Positions 8,972-18,091 of a stretch of 64,000 bases of DNA are shown here, one piece after another. This DNA comes from Bacteroides sp. (lineage in GTDB: Bacteria > Bacteroidota > Bacteroidia > Bacteroidales > Bacteroidaceae): contig JASLIW010000087.1 in the NCBI GenBank assembly GCA_030152865.1, positions 17,207 through 81,206 of the forward strand, written 5' to 3'. Under the pieces are notes generated by a model, which was given only the letters and a program-made list of their open reading frames with translations, ran no database searches and was not told where the DNA came from. Made by a program: the position numbers and the translations under genes. Positions within the stretch are counted from its first letter, which is position 1; each line of letters opens with the position of its first letter.

Positions 8972-9640
8972 ATGATTAAACTTGCAATATTTGATTTAGA
9001 CGGCACACTATTAAACACCATAGCTGACCTAGCAGCTAGTACTAATCATGCTCTAAATTTATTAGGCTACCCTACCCACCAAGTAGAAAGCTACAACTTT
9101 ATGGTGGGGAATGGGATTAATAAGCTTTTTGAAAGAGCCTTGCCCGAAGGAGAAAAGAGTAAAGAAAACATTTTAAAGATGCGAGAGATATTCATTCAAT
9201 ATTACTCAGCACACCTTACAGATAAGAGTACCCCTTACGAGGGTGTTCTGGATATGCTTCAAACCCTTCAAGCTAAAGGCATAAAGCTCGCACTAGCTAC
9301 TAATAAATATCAAAAAGGGGCAGAAACACTCATGCAACACTTCTTTAGCAATTTTGAATTTGAGCCTATTTTAGGTCAACGAGAAGGCTACCCCACAAAG
9401 CCTGATCCGCATATTATTGAGGAAATTCTGGCTATTCATCCAGTACATAAATCGGAAGTGCTTTACATTGGAGATTCAGATGTAGATATGCAAACGGCTC
9501 GAAATGCCGAGGTTACAGGCTGTGGAGTAAGTTGGGGGTTTCGTCCAGTTGAGGAACTCGAAGCTCAAAAACCAGATTACATTATACATCATCCACGACA
9601 AATCATCGATATAATAAATAAAGAACAAGCTAATAGATAA
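8972..9640 (+). CDS. HAD-superfamily phosphatase, phosphoglycolate phosphatase-like
   Basis: 222 residues with the four HAD motifs: I, FDLDGTLLNT with D8 (nucleophile) and D10; II, LALATNKYQ; III, the Lys in GYPTKPDP; IV, YIGDSDVDMQTA. The helical cap between motifs I and II (residues ~15-85) is the C1 type of the Gph/beta-phosphoglucomutase group. The likely job is removal of phosphate from 2-phosphoglycolate, formed during repair of damaged DNA ends, but related paralogs act on other small phosphoesters. It is transcribed divergently from fabI and ends at a shared bidirectional terminator with groEL. Confidence 0.85.
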   Translation: MIKLAIFDLDGTLLNTIADLAASTNHALNLLGYPTHQVESYNFMVGNGINKLFERALPEGEKSKENILKMREIFIQYYSAHLTDKSTPYEGVLDMLQTLQAKGIKLALATNKYQKGAETLMQHFFSNFEFEPILGQREGYPTKPDPHIIEEILAIHPVHKSEVLYIGDSDVDMQTARNAEVTGCGVSWGFRPVEELEAQKPDYIIHHPRQIIDIINKEQANR

Positions 9641-9644
9641 ATAA

Positions 9645-9673
9645 AAAGGCTGCAACGAATTGCAGCCTTTTTT
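9645..9673. terminator. Bidirectional terminator between the HAD gene and groEL
   Basis: Stem GGCTGCAA (9648-9655) / TTGCAGCC (9660-9667), loop CGAA. It has an A-run on the left and a T-run on the right, so it can stop both convergent transcripts. Confidence 0.88.
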
Positions 9674-9697
9674 ATATTAATCAAGAAGTGTTGATGC

Positions 9698-11347
<1,650 letters not shown>

Positions 11348-11370
11348 TTAAGTTATGAATGATTTAAAAA

Positions 11371-11643
11371 TTACCCAAGAACTGCTACTACATCACTTTG
11401 ACGCATAATTAGGTATTCAGTACCCTCATACTCTAAAGCAGTACCAGCATACTTACCATATAAAACAGTGTCTCCAACTTTCAACACCATTTCTTCGTCT
11501 TTGGTACCTTGACCAACAGCTACAACTTCACCTTTTAGAGGTTTTTCTTTAGCTGTATCAGGAATAATAATTCCACCAACTGTTTTCTCTTCTGCAGGCG
11601 CAGGGAGTATTAATACTCGATCTGCCAAAGGTTTAATATTCAT
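11371..11643 (-). CDS. groES: Co-chaperonin GroES
   Basis: 90 residues: [35 protein letters not shown] includes the mobile loop that docks on Gro[26 protein letters not shown] is the conserved C-terminal barrel. First gene of the groES-groEL operon. The leader upstream holds a -24/-12 promoter-like element and TGACA repeats. Confidence 0.97.
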   Translation of the reverse strand: MNIKPLADRVLILPAPAEEKTVGGIIIPDTAKEKPLKGEVVAVGQGTKDEEMVLKVGDTVLYGKYAGTALEYEGTEYLIMRQSDVVAVLG

Positions 11644-11696
11644 AATCTTAGAATTTATTTAAATGTTTAACTTTTATACATGTTCACCTATAGATA

Positions 11697-11713
11697 TGCC
11701 AAAACTGTGCCAA
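11697..11713 (-). promoter_or_regulatory. Sigma-54-like -24/-12 promoter of groES-groEL
   Basis: Minus strand TTGGCACAGTTTTGGCA has GG and GC dinucleotides exactly 10 bases apart, as in the sigma-54 consensus TGGCAC-N5-TTGC (the -12 part here reads TGGC). Its distance to the groES ATG (about 54 bases) suits a promoter. No TAnnTTTG element is apparent in this leader. Confidence 0.5.
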
Positions 11714-11733
11714 GCCTCTAGGATAATAGCTTC

Positions 11734-11758
11734 TGTCAGTATTTCTGTCATTTTGTCA
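11734..11758 (-). repeat. Three TGACA direct repeats upstream of the groES promoter
   Basis: On the minus strand TGACA occurs three times (plus-strand TGTCA at 11734-11738, 11746-11750, 11754-11758), two of them extended to TGACAGAA. Position, just upstream of the -24 element, suits an activator site; that is inference. Confidence 0.45.
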
Positions 11759-11771
11759 TAACACAATACAC

Positions 11772-11805
11772 AAAACGGCGAGCACCCCTAGGTACTCGCC
11801 GTTTG
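11772..11805 (-). terminator. Terminator of hisS
   Basis: 10-bp perfect stem AAACGGCGAG (11773-11782) / CTCGCCGTTT (11795-11804), with a short T-run (TTTT) on the minus strand. Confidence 0.8.
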
Positions 11806-11827
11806 TAGATTAGATAAGCTTATATCT

Positions 11828-13198
11828 TTATTTGTTTTTTACAATTTGGATTAACTCTTCTAAGCTCACCAACTTTTGTTCTCCTGATGTCATGTTCTTC
11901 AGAGAAATTTTATTGTCGTTTATTTCATTTTCGCCAACCATAGCTACAAACTGCACATGATTACGATCAGCATAAGTCATCTGCTTCTTCATTTTTGCAC
12001 CAAAGTCAGGATAGATTTCTGCACGGATACCCTCTTTTCTTATGCTTGTTAATAGCTTAATGCAATGTGCAGCTTCTCTCTCTCCAAAATTGACAAACAA
12101 TAATTCACTACCAAAAAGAGCTTCTTTGGGATACAAATCCAATTGATTCAATACATCAAAAATACGATCTGCTCCAAAAGAGATACCGACACCTGATACG
12201 TCCTTTAAGCCAAAAACGCCTGTTAAATTGTCGTATCGACCTCCACCTGTAATACTGCCAATCTTGACATCCAAGGCTTTTACCTCAAAAATAGCTCCTG
12301 TATAGTAGTTAAGTCCTCTTGCCAATGTCAGATCTAATTCTAATTCATTGGTCAAGTTCAGATCGGCTAAGGTATTAAGAATAAACTCACACTCACTTAC
12401 TCCCTCAAGACCTATTTTACTAGTACCAAGTACTTCTTTAATAGTAGCTAATTTTTCAGTGTTGGTACCAGATAGTTGGATGATGGGCTGAAGCTTAGCT
12501 ATAGCTGCTTCAGGAATACCTTTCTCTGCCAACTCCTTATTGACATTCTCTAAGCCAATCTTGTCCAGTTTATCAATAGCTACAGTAATATCTACTATTT
12601 TATCAGACTCTCCAATAACTTCAGCTATACCAGATAAAATCTTTCTGTTATTTAGTTTGATGCAAACTCTTATGCCAAATTTGGCAAAAACGGTGTCTAC
12701 TATTTCAACTAATTCAACCTCATTCAAGAGTGAATCACTACCTACTACATCCGCATCACACTGATAGAACTCACGGTAGCGTCCTTTCTGTGGGCGGTCA
12801 GCACGCCATACAGGTTGTATTTGGTAACGTTTAAATGGAAATGTTATTTCATTGCGATGCATTACCACATAACGTGCAAAAGGAACCGTTAAGTCATAAC
12901 GTAAGCCTCTATCACAAAGCTGAGCTGTTAGCTTATTGGTTTCACGATTTACTAACTCCTCATCTGAGATTTTTGATAAATAGTCTCCAGAGTTTAATAT
13001 TTTAAAGAGTAGCTTATCCCCTTCATCCCCGTATTTCCCCATCAAGGTAGAAAGATTTTCTAAGGCTGGAGTTTCTATCTGCTGAAATCCATAAAGATGA
13101 TAAACGTCACGAATGGTATTGAATATATAATTACGCTTCGCCATCTCCTCTGGCGAAAAATCTCTAGTTCCTTTGGGTATTCCTGGTTTTGCTGCCAT
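11828..13198 (-). CDS. hisS: Histidyl-tRNA synthetase
   Basis: 456 residues from [18 protein letters not shown]. The frame is open to 13261, but the promoter element at 13222-13229 lies in that extension. Class II synthetase motifs are present: motif 2 ([25 protein letters not shown]), the histidine-specific [14 protein letters not shown], and motif 3 GGGRYDNL...GISFGADR. The C-terminal anticodon-binding domain follows from about residue 350. It charges tRNA-His in the cytoplasm. It is monocistronic, with its own promoter and terminator. Confidence 0.97.
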   Translation of the reverse strand: MAAKPGIPKGTRDFSPEEMAKRNYIFNTIRDVYHLYGFQQIETPALENLSTLMGKYGDEGDKLLFKILNSGDYLSKISDEELVNRETNKLTAQLCDRGLRYDLTVPFARYVVMHRNEITFPFKRYQIQPVWRADRPQKGRYREFYQCDADVVGSDSLLNEVELVEIVDTVFAKFGIRVCIKLNNRKILSGIAEVIGESDKIVDITVAIDKLDKIGLENVNKELAEKGIPEAAIAKLQPIIQLSGTNTEKLATIKEVLGTSKIGLEGVSECEFILNTLADLNLTNELELDLTLARGLNYYTGAIFEVKALDVKIGSITGGGRYDNLTGVFGLKDVSGVGISFGADRIFDVLNQLDLYPKEALFGSELLFVNFGEREAAHCIKLLTSIRKEGIRAEIYPDFGAKMKKQMTYADRNHVQFVAMVGENEINDNKISLKNMTSGEQKLVSLEELIQIVKNK

Positions 13199-13221
13199 AA
13201 TCTTTTTATGTTTTTGAATTA

Positions 13222-13255
13222 CAAAAATAGCTGAATTTATTGACAAATGCACAAA
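13222..13255 (-). promoter_or_regulatory. hisS promoter
   Basis: -7 element TATTTTTG (minus, 13222-13229) with a TTTG (13252-13255) 22 bases upstream. This is near the Bacteroidota -33/-7 spacing and 24 bases before the ATG. Confidence 0.6.
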
Positions 13256-13401
13256 ATACATTTTATCCTTACAAAGAGTAAGTGAACAAGTCGAATCACT
13301 AAAATACGTATTCTCACTGACAAATACGATATTTTACAACATCTTATTCTATTATAAATTCAATAACAAACTTAATACCAATCACTTGCATATAACCCAA
13401 C

Positions 13402-13428
13402 AAAAAAGGGATGGCAGTGCCATCCCTT
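13402..13428 (-). terminator. Terminator of the Zn peptidase gene
   Basis: Stem AAGGGATGGC (13406-13415) / GCCATCCCTT (13419-13428), loop AGT, followed by T residues on the minus strand. Confidence 0.85.
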
Positions 13429-13449
13429 ACTATATATAAATTTATTTTC

Positions 13450-14133
13450 TCAATTTCTGCGATTACCCATAAAAATCATAATGTAGTAAACAAGTGTAGC
13501 TAGAGAGCTTAGAGCGGCAACCACATAAGTATATGCAGCAGCTCTCAGTGCCGAACTCGCTTTGTCTTGATTGAAGTTATTCGTGATTCCAGCTCCTCGC
13601 AGCCATACTAAAGCCCGTCTACTTGCATCTATCTCAACAGGAAGTGTTATAAAACTAAATAAGGTCGTCGTAGCAAATAGTATAATTCCTGCTAATAGTA
13701 CCTCCGGAAATGTCTGTACCATTAATATGCCTATCAGCAAGATCCAAGTCATAATGTTGGATGAGAAACTCACGATTGGCACTAGGGCACTTCTCATTTT
13801 TAAAGGTGCATAAGCACGTGCATGTTGAACAGCGTGCCCACACTCATGTGCAGCTACTGCTGCAGCCATTATACTTGAGCCTTCATAGACCTCACGGCTT
13901 AAGTTGACCGTTTTATTTATTGGGTTGTAATGGTCGGTAAGCTGACCGGGAGTACTCATAACAGTCACATCATGAATACCATTATCTACTAACATTTTTT
14001 GAGCGATATCACGTCCAGTCATTCCATGGACTAGATATTCTTTTGAGTATTTCTCAAATTTCCTTTTCAAGTTTGCCTGAACAAGAAAGCTGATTAATGC
14101 GATACCACCAAATAAGATCCAATATATTGCCAT
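13450..14133 (-). CDS. Membrane zinc metallopeptidase, YugP/Zn_peptidase_2 family
   Basis: 227 residues with the metalloprotease motif H96-E97-C-G-H100 preceded by AAAVAA. There are hydrophobic segments at the N-terminus (2-19) and at about 125-145, 148-170 and 205-222. The active-site helix is probably flanked by membrane spans. This family is widespread and related to HtpX-type membrane proteases, but no substrate is generally established. It is a single gene: 62 bp separate it from the fucosidase upstream, and a terminator follows. Role in membrane protein quality control is a guess. Confidence 0.85.
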   Translation of the reverse strand: MAIYWILFGGIALISFLVQANLKRKFEKYSKEYLVHGMTGRDIAQKMLVDNGIHDVTVMSTPGQLTDHYNPINKTVNLSREVYEGSSIMAAAVAAHECGHAVQHARAYAPLKMRSALVPIVSFSSNIMTWILLIGILMVQTFPEVLLAGIILFATTTLFSFITLPVEIDASRRALVWLRGAGITNNFNQDKASSALRAAAYTYVVAALSSLATLVYYIMIFMGNRRN

Positions 14134-14195
14134 AGCTTATTTTTTTTAATTATACATCCTTATATAATATAGTACAAATAGCTTGCCAAAGCTAA

Positions 14196-15509
14196 TTAAT
14201 CTCTCAACACCAACTCTACTATATAATCTATATCTGTTGGTATTTCAGATAAATTAAGAACTAGACCTGTTTTTAACTTATCCAGAATTACTTTTTCCTC
14301 CGTACCAAACCGTTTGGCTGATTTGACCATTCGTGCATCAAGAGGCAAATACAAGCTAGAATCAAGCAAGTTTAAGATGTGTACATAGAGCTTATTTCCT
14401 TTTTGCGTAGTCACGCCCCAATCTCTTGGAGTTATAAGGCCTCCCCTAGTTCCATAGATGGTCTCTCCATATTTATTCAACCACTCTCCCATTTGCTTGA
14501 GGCGCTCAACCGACTGTGCGGGGAACTTGCCATCGGGTTGTGGCCCCACATTAAGAAGCAGGTTTCCATTCCTACCCGCAGCTTGAACTAGGTAGTGGAT
14601 TAAAGTTTTGGTAGATTTGTAGTTTTGATCGCTTATCTTATATCCCCACATGCCATTCATGGTCTCACAAGTCTCTAATGGTAGGTCAATGACTTTCTGA
14701 CCAGAGAGTCCTGCCTTATTTTCACCGGGCAAGTCTCGTTCGAAGATTTGGATATCTTCTCCTTCAAAGGGTTCTTGATGATGATTGTTACCAATAAGGC
14801 AAGCAGGCTGTAAACGATGTATCAACTCATATTGATAAGGAAGCTCCCAATCAAAATCTGGATTCTGGTCCTGATCCCACCAACCATCAAACCAAATCGC
14901 TCCAATGGGTCCGTAATTGGTCAGTAGTTCTGTAAGCTGATTATTCATAAACTTATAATAACTATTCCAATCCCCTTTTGGATTAGGTCGTCCTGTTCCT
15001 CTACCTGTCCTGCCCCAAGGTGCGTCCTCACGGCCCCAATCGATATGCGAGTAATAAAAGTGTAGTTTAATTCCCTGTGCTTGACATTCATCGGCTAGCT
15101 CCTTTATAATGTCTCTTCCAAAAGGAGAGGCTTTGGTGATCGTATAATCTGTATATTGAGAATCAAACATCGAGAATCCATCGTGGTGTCTTGTTGTAAT
15201 ACAAATATACTTAGCTCCTGCCTCTTTCACCGTCGAAACCCACTCCTTGGCACTAAATTGGGAGGGATAAAAGCCTCCTGCCAATTTTGCATACTCTTTG
15301 TAGTTGAGATTATTGTTTGTCATTGTCCACTCACCTGTTGCTAACATAGCATAGATTCCCCAATGGATAAAAATTCCAAACTTATCATTCCTAAATTCCT
15401 CCCTTGCCTGAAGGTTTTCTGCTGTGGGAGTATATTGATATACAGACTGAGCCGATGATGAGCATATAAAGAAGAAAGCAAACAAGATATAAATTACGCA
15501 TTTTTTCAT
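14196..15509 (-). CDS. Alpha-L-fucosidase, GH29, exported
   Basis: 437 residues with a signal peptide (MKKCVIYILFAFFFICSSSAQ). GH29 landmarks are KFGIFIHWGIYAM, TRHHDGFSMFDS, and GAIWFDGWW with the catalytic nucleophile Asp208. GNLLLNVGPQPDG is also typical. The acid/base residue is less conserved in this family and cannot be assigned here. The enzyme releases terminal L-fucose from glycans in the periplasm or at the surface, consistent with host mucin or glycoprotein use. No fucose catabolic genes or SusCD pair lie nearby, so released fucose may serve other pathways or neighbours. Confidence 0.93.
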   Translation of the reverse strand: MKKCVIYILFAFFFICSSSAQSVYQYTPTAENLQAREEFRNDKFGIFIHWGIYAMLATGEWTMTNNNLNYKEYAKLAGGFYPSQFSAKEWVSTVKEAGAKYICITTRHHDGFSMFDSQYTDYTITKASPFGRDIIKELADECQAQGIKLHFYYSHIDWGREDAPWGRTGRGTGRPNPKGDWNSYYKFMNNQLTELLTNYGPIGAIWFDGWWDQDQNPDFDWELPYQYELIHRLQPACLIGNNHHQEPFEGEDIQIFERDLPGENKAGLSGQKVIDLPLETCETMNGMWGYKISDQNYKSTKTLIHYLVQAAGRNGNLLLNVGPQPDGKFPAQSVERLKQMGEWLNKYGETIYGTRGGLITPRDWGVTTQKGNKLYVHILNLLDSSLYLPLDARMVKSAKRFGTEEKVILDKLKTGLVLNLSEIPTDIDYIVELVLRD

Positions 15510-15527
15510 AGTTATTGATTTAGATAC

Positions 15528-15561
15528 AAAAAAGGGAAGATTGTGATTTCACAACCTTCCC
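15528..15561 (-). terminator. Terminator of the fur-purA operon
   Basis: GGGAAG-A-TTGTGA (15534-15546) pairs with TCACAA-C-CTTCCC (15549-15561) with one mismatch. A T6 run follows on the minus strand (15528-15533). Confidence 0.8.
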
Positions 15562-15585
15562 CTAATATAGCAAGTTTCTAGAATA

Positions 15586-16854
15586 TTAGAATTCTAAATC
15601 TCTTATAATCGTTTGTTCTCTATCAGGCCCTACTGAAATAATCGCTATAGAAACACCTAGTTCTTCCTCCAAGAATGAAACGTATGCATTAAACTCTTCG
15701 GGGAACTCATTTTCTGAATTCATAGCTGTCATGTCTGTTTTCCAACCTTCTAATTCTGCATAAACAGGCTTAACCTGTTCAATATCAAAAGGGAAATAAT
15801 CCAACTCCTGACCTTCATACTCGTAGGCTACACAAGCTTTTATCGTATCAAAAGTATCTAAAACGTCACTTTTCATCATAATCAGCTTGGTTACACCATT
15901 GACCATAATAGCATACTTAAGAGCCACTAGGTCTATCCAACCACAGCGACGCTTACGTCCAGTTACAGCTCCATATTCGCCACCTAAGTCACACATTTTA
16001 TCACCTACTTCATCAAAGAGTTCAGTAGGAAAAGGGCCTTCACCCACACGCGTGCAATAAGCTTTAAAGATACCATATACATCACCTATACGATTAGGTG
16101 CGACACCTAAGCCTGTGCAAGCTCCAGCCGAAACGGTATTGGAAGAGGTAACGTAAGGATAAGACCCAAAATCAACATCTAACATAGTTCCTTGAGCTCC
16201 CTCACATAGCACACTTTTTTCTTGCTTTAAAAAGTTATTTATCTCAACTTCACTATCAATGAAATTGAACTCTTTTAGAAAAGCAATTCCTTCAAACCAC
16301 TTAGCTTCTATCTCCCTTAAGTCATAAGAGAAGTTCAAACTTTTAAGAATAGCTTCATGACGCTCCTTCAATCGTTTATACTTATCGTCAAAGCCATGTA
16401 ATAGATCACCTACTCGCAAACCATTACGGCTTATCTTATCTGTATAAGTTGGGCCAATGCCTTTGCCAGTAGTTCCTACCTTTGCATCACCTTTTGCCGC
16501 TTCATAAGCAGCATCAAGAAGACGGTGAGTAGGCAAAATAAGGTGAGCTTTCTTGGATATAAAAAGTCGCTCTGTTAAGTTATGTCCAGAGGCTGCTAAA
16601 GCTTCCGCTTCATCTTTAAAAAGGGAAGGGTCTAACACGACTCCATTACCAATTACATTAATTTTATCCCCCTGAAAGATACCAGAAGGAATAGAACGTA
16701 AAACATATTTTTCACCTTCAAAAATCAATGTGTGACCAGCATTTGGTCCACCCTGAAATCGAGCTACAACATCGTACTTAGGTGTTAGAACATCTACAAT
16801 CTTTCCTTTACCCTCGTCACCCCATTGCAGTCCTAATAGAACATCTACTTTCAT
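15586..16854 (-). CDS. purA: Adenylosuccinate synthetase
   Basis: 422 residues. It has the N-terminal LLGLQWGDEGKGK GTP-binding loop with catalytic Asp, GPNAGHT, GTTGKGIGPTY, and the C-terminal GRKRRCGW substrate/GTP region. The enzyme joins IMP and aspartate using GTP, the committed step to AMP. It starts 15 bp after the Fur-family gene on the same strand, so the two are almost certainly co-transcribed and end at the terminator at 15528-15561. Confidence 0.97.
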   Translation of the reverse strand: MKVDVLLGLQWGDEGKGKIVDVLTPKYDVVARFQGGPNAGHTLIFEGEKYVLRSIPSGIFQGDKINVIGNGVVLDPSLFKDEAEALAASGHNLTERLFISKKAHLILPTHRLLDAAYEAAKGDAKVGTTGKGIGPTYTDKISRNGLRVGDLLHGFDDKYKRLKERHEAILKSLNFSYDLREIEAKWFEGIAFLKEFNFIDSEVEINNFLKQEKSVLCEGAQGTMLDVDFGSYPYVTSSNTVSAGACTGLGVAPNRIGDVYGIFKAYCTRVGEGPFPTELFDEVGDKMCDLGGEYGAVTGRKRRCGWIDLVALKYAIMVNGVTKLIMMKSDVLDTFDTIKACVAYEYEGQELDYFPFDIEQVKPVYAELEGWKTDMTAMNSENEFPEEFNAYVSFLEEELGVSIAIISVGPDREQTIIRDLEF

Positions 16855-16869
16855 CTTTGTTCTGAATAA

Positions 16870-17331
16870 TTATTTATTAGTATTTTCTTTGTCAGCGCAA
16901 TTTTGACAAACGCCATAAAGATAGAGCGAGTAGTGTGAGAGATGAAAATCATCCTCCTTCGACTCTTCTATGACACGCTGAAGCTTTTCACTTTGGAATT
17001 CGGTTATTCTACCACACTCTGTGCATATTTGATGATGGTGAGTCTCCCTATTATAACTCCTCTCGTATTGAGATGTAGTACCAAACTGATGTTTAATGAC
17101 TAAACGAGCGTCAATCAATAGAACGATTGTATTATATAATGTAGCTCTACTTACACTGTATTTACGTTCTTCACGCATTAAACCATAGAGAGTATCAATG
17201 TCAAAATGCCCATCTATAGAGTATATTGTATCAAGTATAGCATAACGTTCGGGAGTCTTTCTATGCCCGTTGGCATTAAGATATTCCGTAAATATCTGTC
17301 TTACTATCTCTTTGACTTTCTGTTTATCCAT
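16870..17331 (-). CDS. Fur-family transcriptional regulator
   Basis: 153 residues: a winged-helix DNA-binding domain (about 1-85, with TPERYAILDTIYSIDGHFDIDTLY and SRATLYNTI) followed by a metal-binding dimerisation domain. That domain has HHHQICTECGRI and the second Cys pair VCQNCADK, which form the structural zinc site. Members sense iron (Fur), zinc (Zur) or peroxide (PerR); the sequence alone does not settle which. It heads an operon with purA. A TACCTTTG element at 17360-17367 is the likely promoter. Confidence 0.92.
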   Translation of the reverse strand: MDKQKVKEIVRQIFTEYLNANGHRKTPERYAILDTIYSIDGHFDIDTLYGLMREERKYSVSRATLYNTIVLLIDARLVIKHQFGTTSQYERSYNRETHHHQICTECGRITEFQSEKLQRVIEESKEDDFHLSHYSLYLYGVCQNCADKENTNK

Positions 17332-17359
17332 ATCTATATTGGGAGAGTATTACTACTTA

Positions 17360-17367
17360 CAAAGGTA
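17360..17367 (-). promoter_or_regulatory. -7 promoter element of fur-purA
   Basis: Minus strand TACCTTTG, matching TAnnTTTG, 28 bases before the fur-family ATG. Confidence 0.5.
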
Positions 17368-17389
17368 GTTATTTAAAATTCATTTATAG

Positions 17390-17422
17390 AAAAAGCCACG
17401 TACTTTTAAAGGTACATGGCTT
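17390..17422 (-). terminator. Terminator overlapping the stop codon of the AlkD-like gene
   Basis: AAGCCA-C-GTAC (17393-17403) pairs with GTAC-A-TGGCTT (17412-17422), one mismatch, followed by TTTTT on the minus strand. The upstream arm is the last codons of the gene ending at 17406. Confidence 0.7.
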
Positions 17423-18074
17423 CTTCAGTTATTTGTTCATATAGTATTTTAGCATTCTTGTTTTCTGAACCTGCATAAGACTCAATCAGAGCTAAAAGTC
17501 TGTTCTTATTTTGTGTGCTCTGCTCCATATAAGCTTTCAAAGCTTGTATAGCTACCTCTCTAAGCTGAAAATCACCCGAAATAGCAGCAGCAATAGCTTG
17601 ATTAGTAAACTCTTCAGCAGCTCTTTCATCCATAGATTCACCTCTGCGCAGTAAGCGAGTAATGGTCAGATACCCAATAATAGCTGTCATCTCTTCACTA
17701 CTAGCTATCCACGAAAAGCAAAAAGGACGTATAAAGGCCAAGTGCTGAAGCAAGTTCATTGAGAGTAAACGAGCTATCTCGATATTAGGTGTTTGGCTTA
17801 CCCAAGTCCTTGTGGTTTCTTCATTGAACTCATCTCTGGGATAGAGGAGTGTGGCTAAAATCTTACATTCACGGATATTTTCTACCCACAAGGCTTCAGC
17901 CAGCCCTACCGAAGGAGATTCTATACCCTTAGCTATCTCTTTTATACGAGGTAGCTCTACTCCAAAATTCAATTTATACTCGAGGCCACTTTTCCTCATG
18001 CTAGCAGAAACAACTCCGTTCATAAATAAACGGAGTTGTCCTTTTATATCTTTAATTTGTTCTTGAATATTCAT
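17406..18074 (-). CDS. AlkD-like DNA alkylation repair/HEAT-repeat protein
   Basis: 222 residues from the ATG at 18074 (MNIQEQIKDIKGQLRLFM); the longer frame would need a TTG start. The all-helical sequence with features such as NFGVELPRIKEIAKGI, LWVENIRECKILATLL and REVAIQALKAYM matches the HEAT-repeat AlkD/AlkC-type family. Those glycosylases excise alkylated bases without base flipping. Whether the catalytic Asp and Trp residues are kept I cannot establish without alignment, so enzyme activity is inferred. It starts 17 bp after the DPP III gene, so they probably form an operon. Its terminator overlaps its own stop codon. Confidence 0.72.
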   Translation of the reverse strand: MNIQEQIKDIKGQLRLFMNGVVSASMRKSGLEYKLNFGVELPRIKEIAKGIESPSVGLAEALWVENIRECKILATLLYPRDEFNEETTRTWVSQTPNIEIARLLSMNLLQHLAFIRPFCFSWIASSEEMTAIIGYLTITRLLRRGESMDERAAEEFTNQAIAAAISGDFQLREVAIQALKAYMEQSTQNKNRLLALIESYAGSENKNAKILYEQITEEAMYL

Positions 18075-18091
18075 CAATAGCAATTCTTTAC

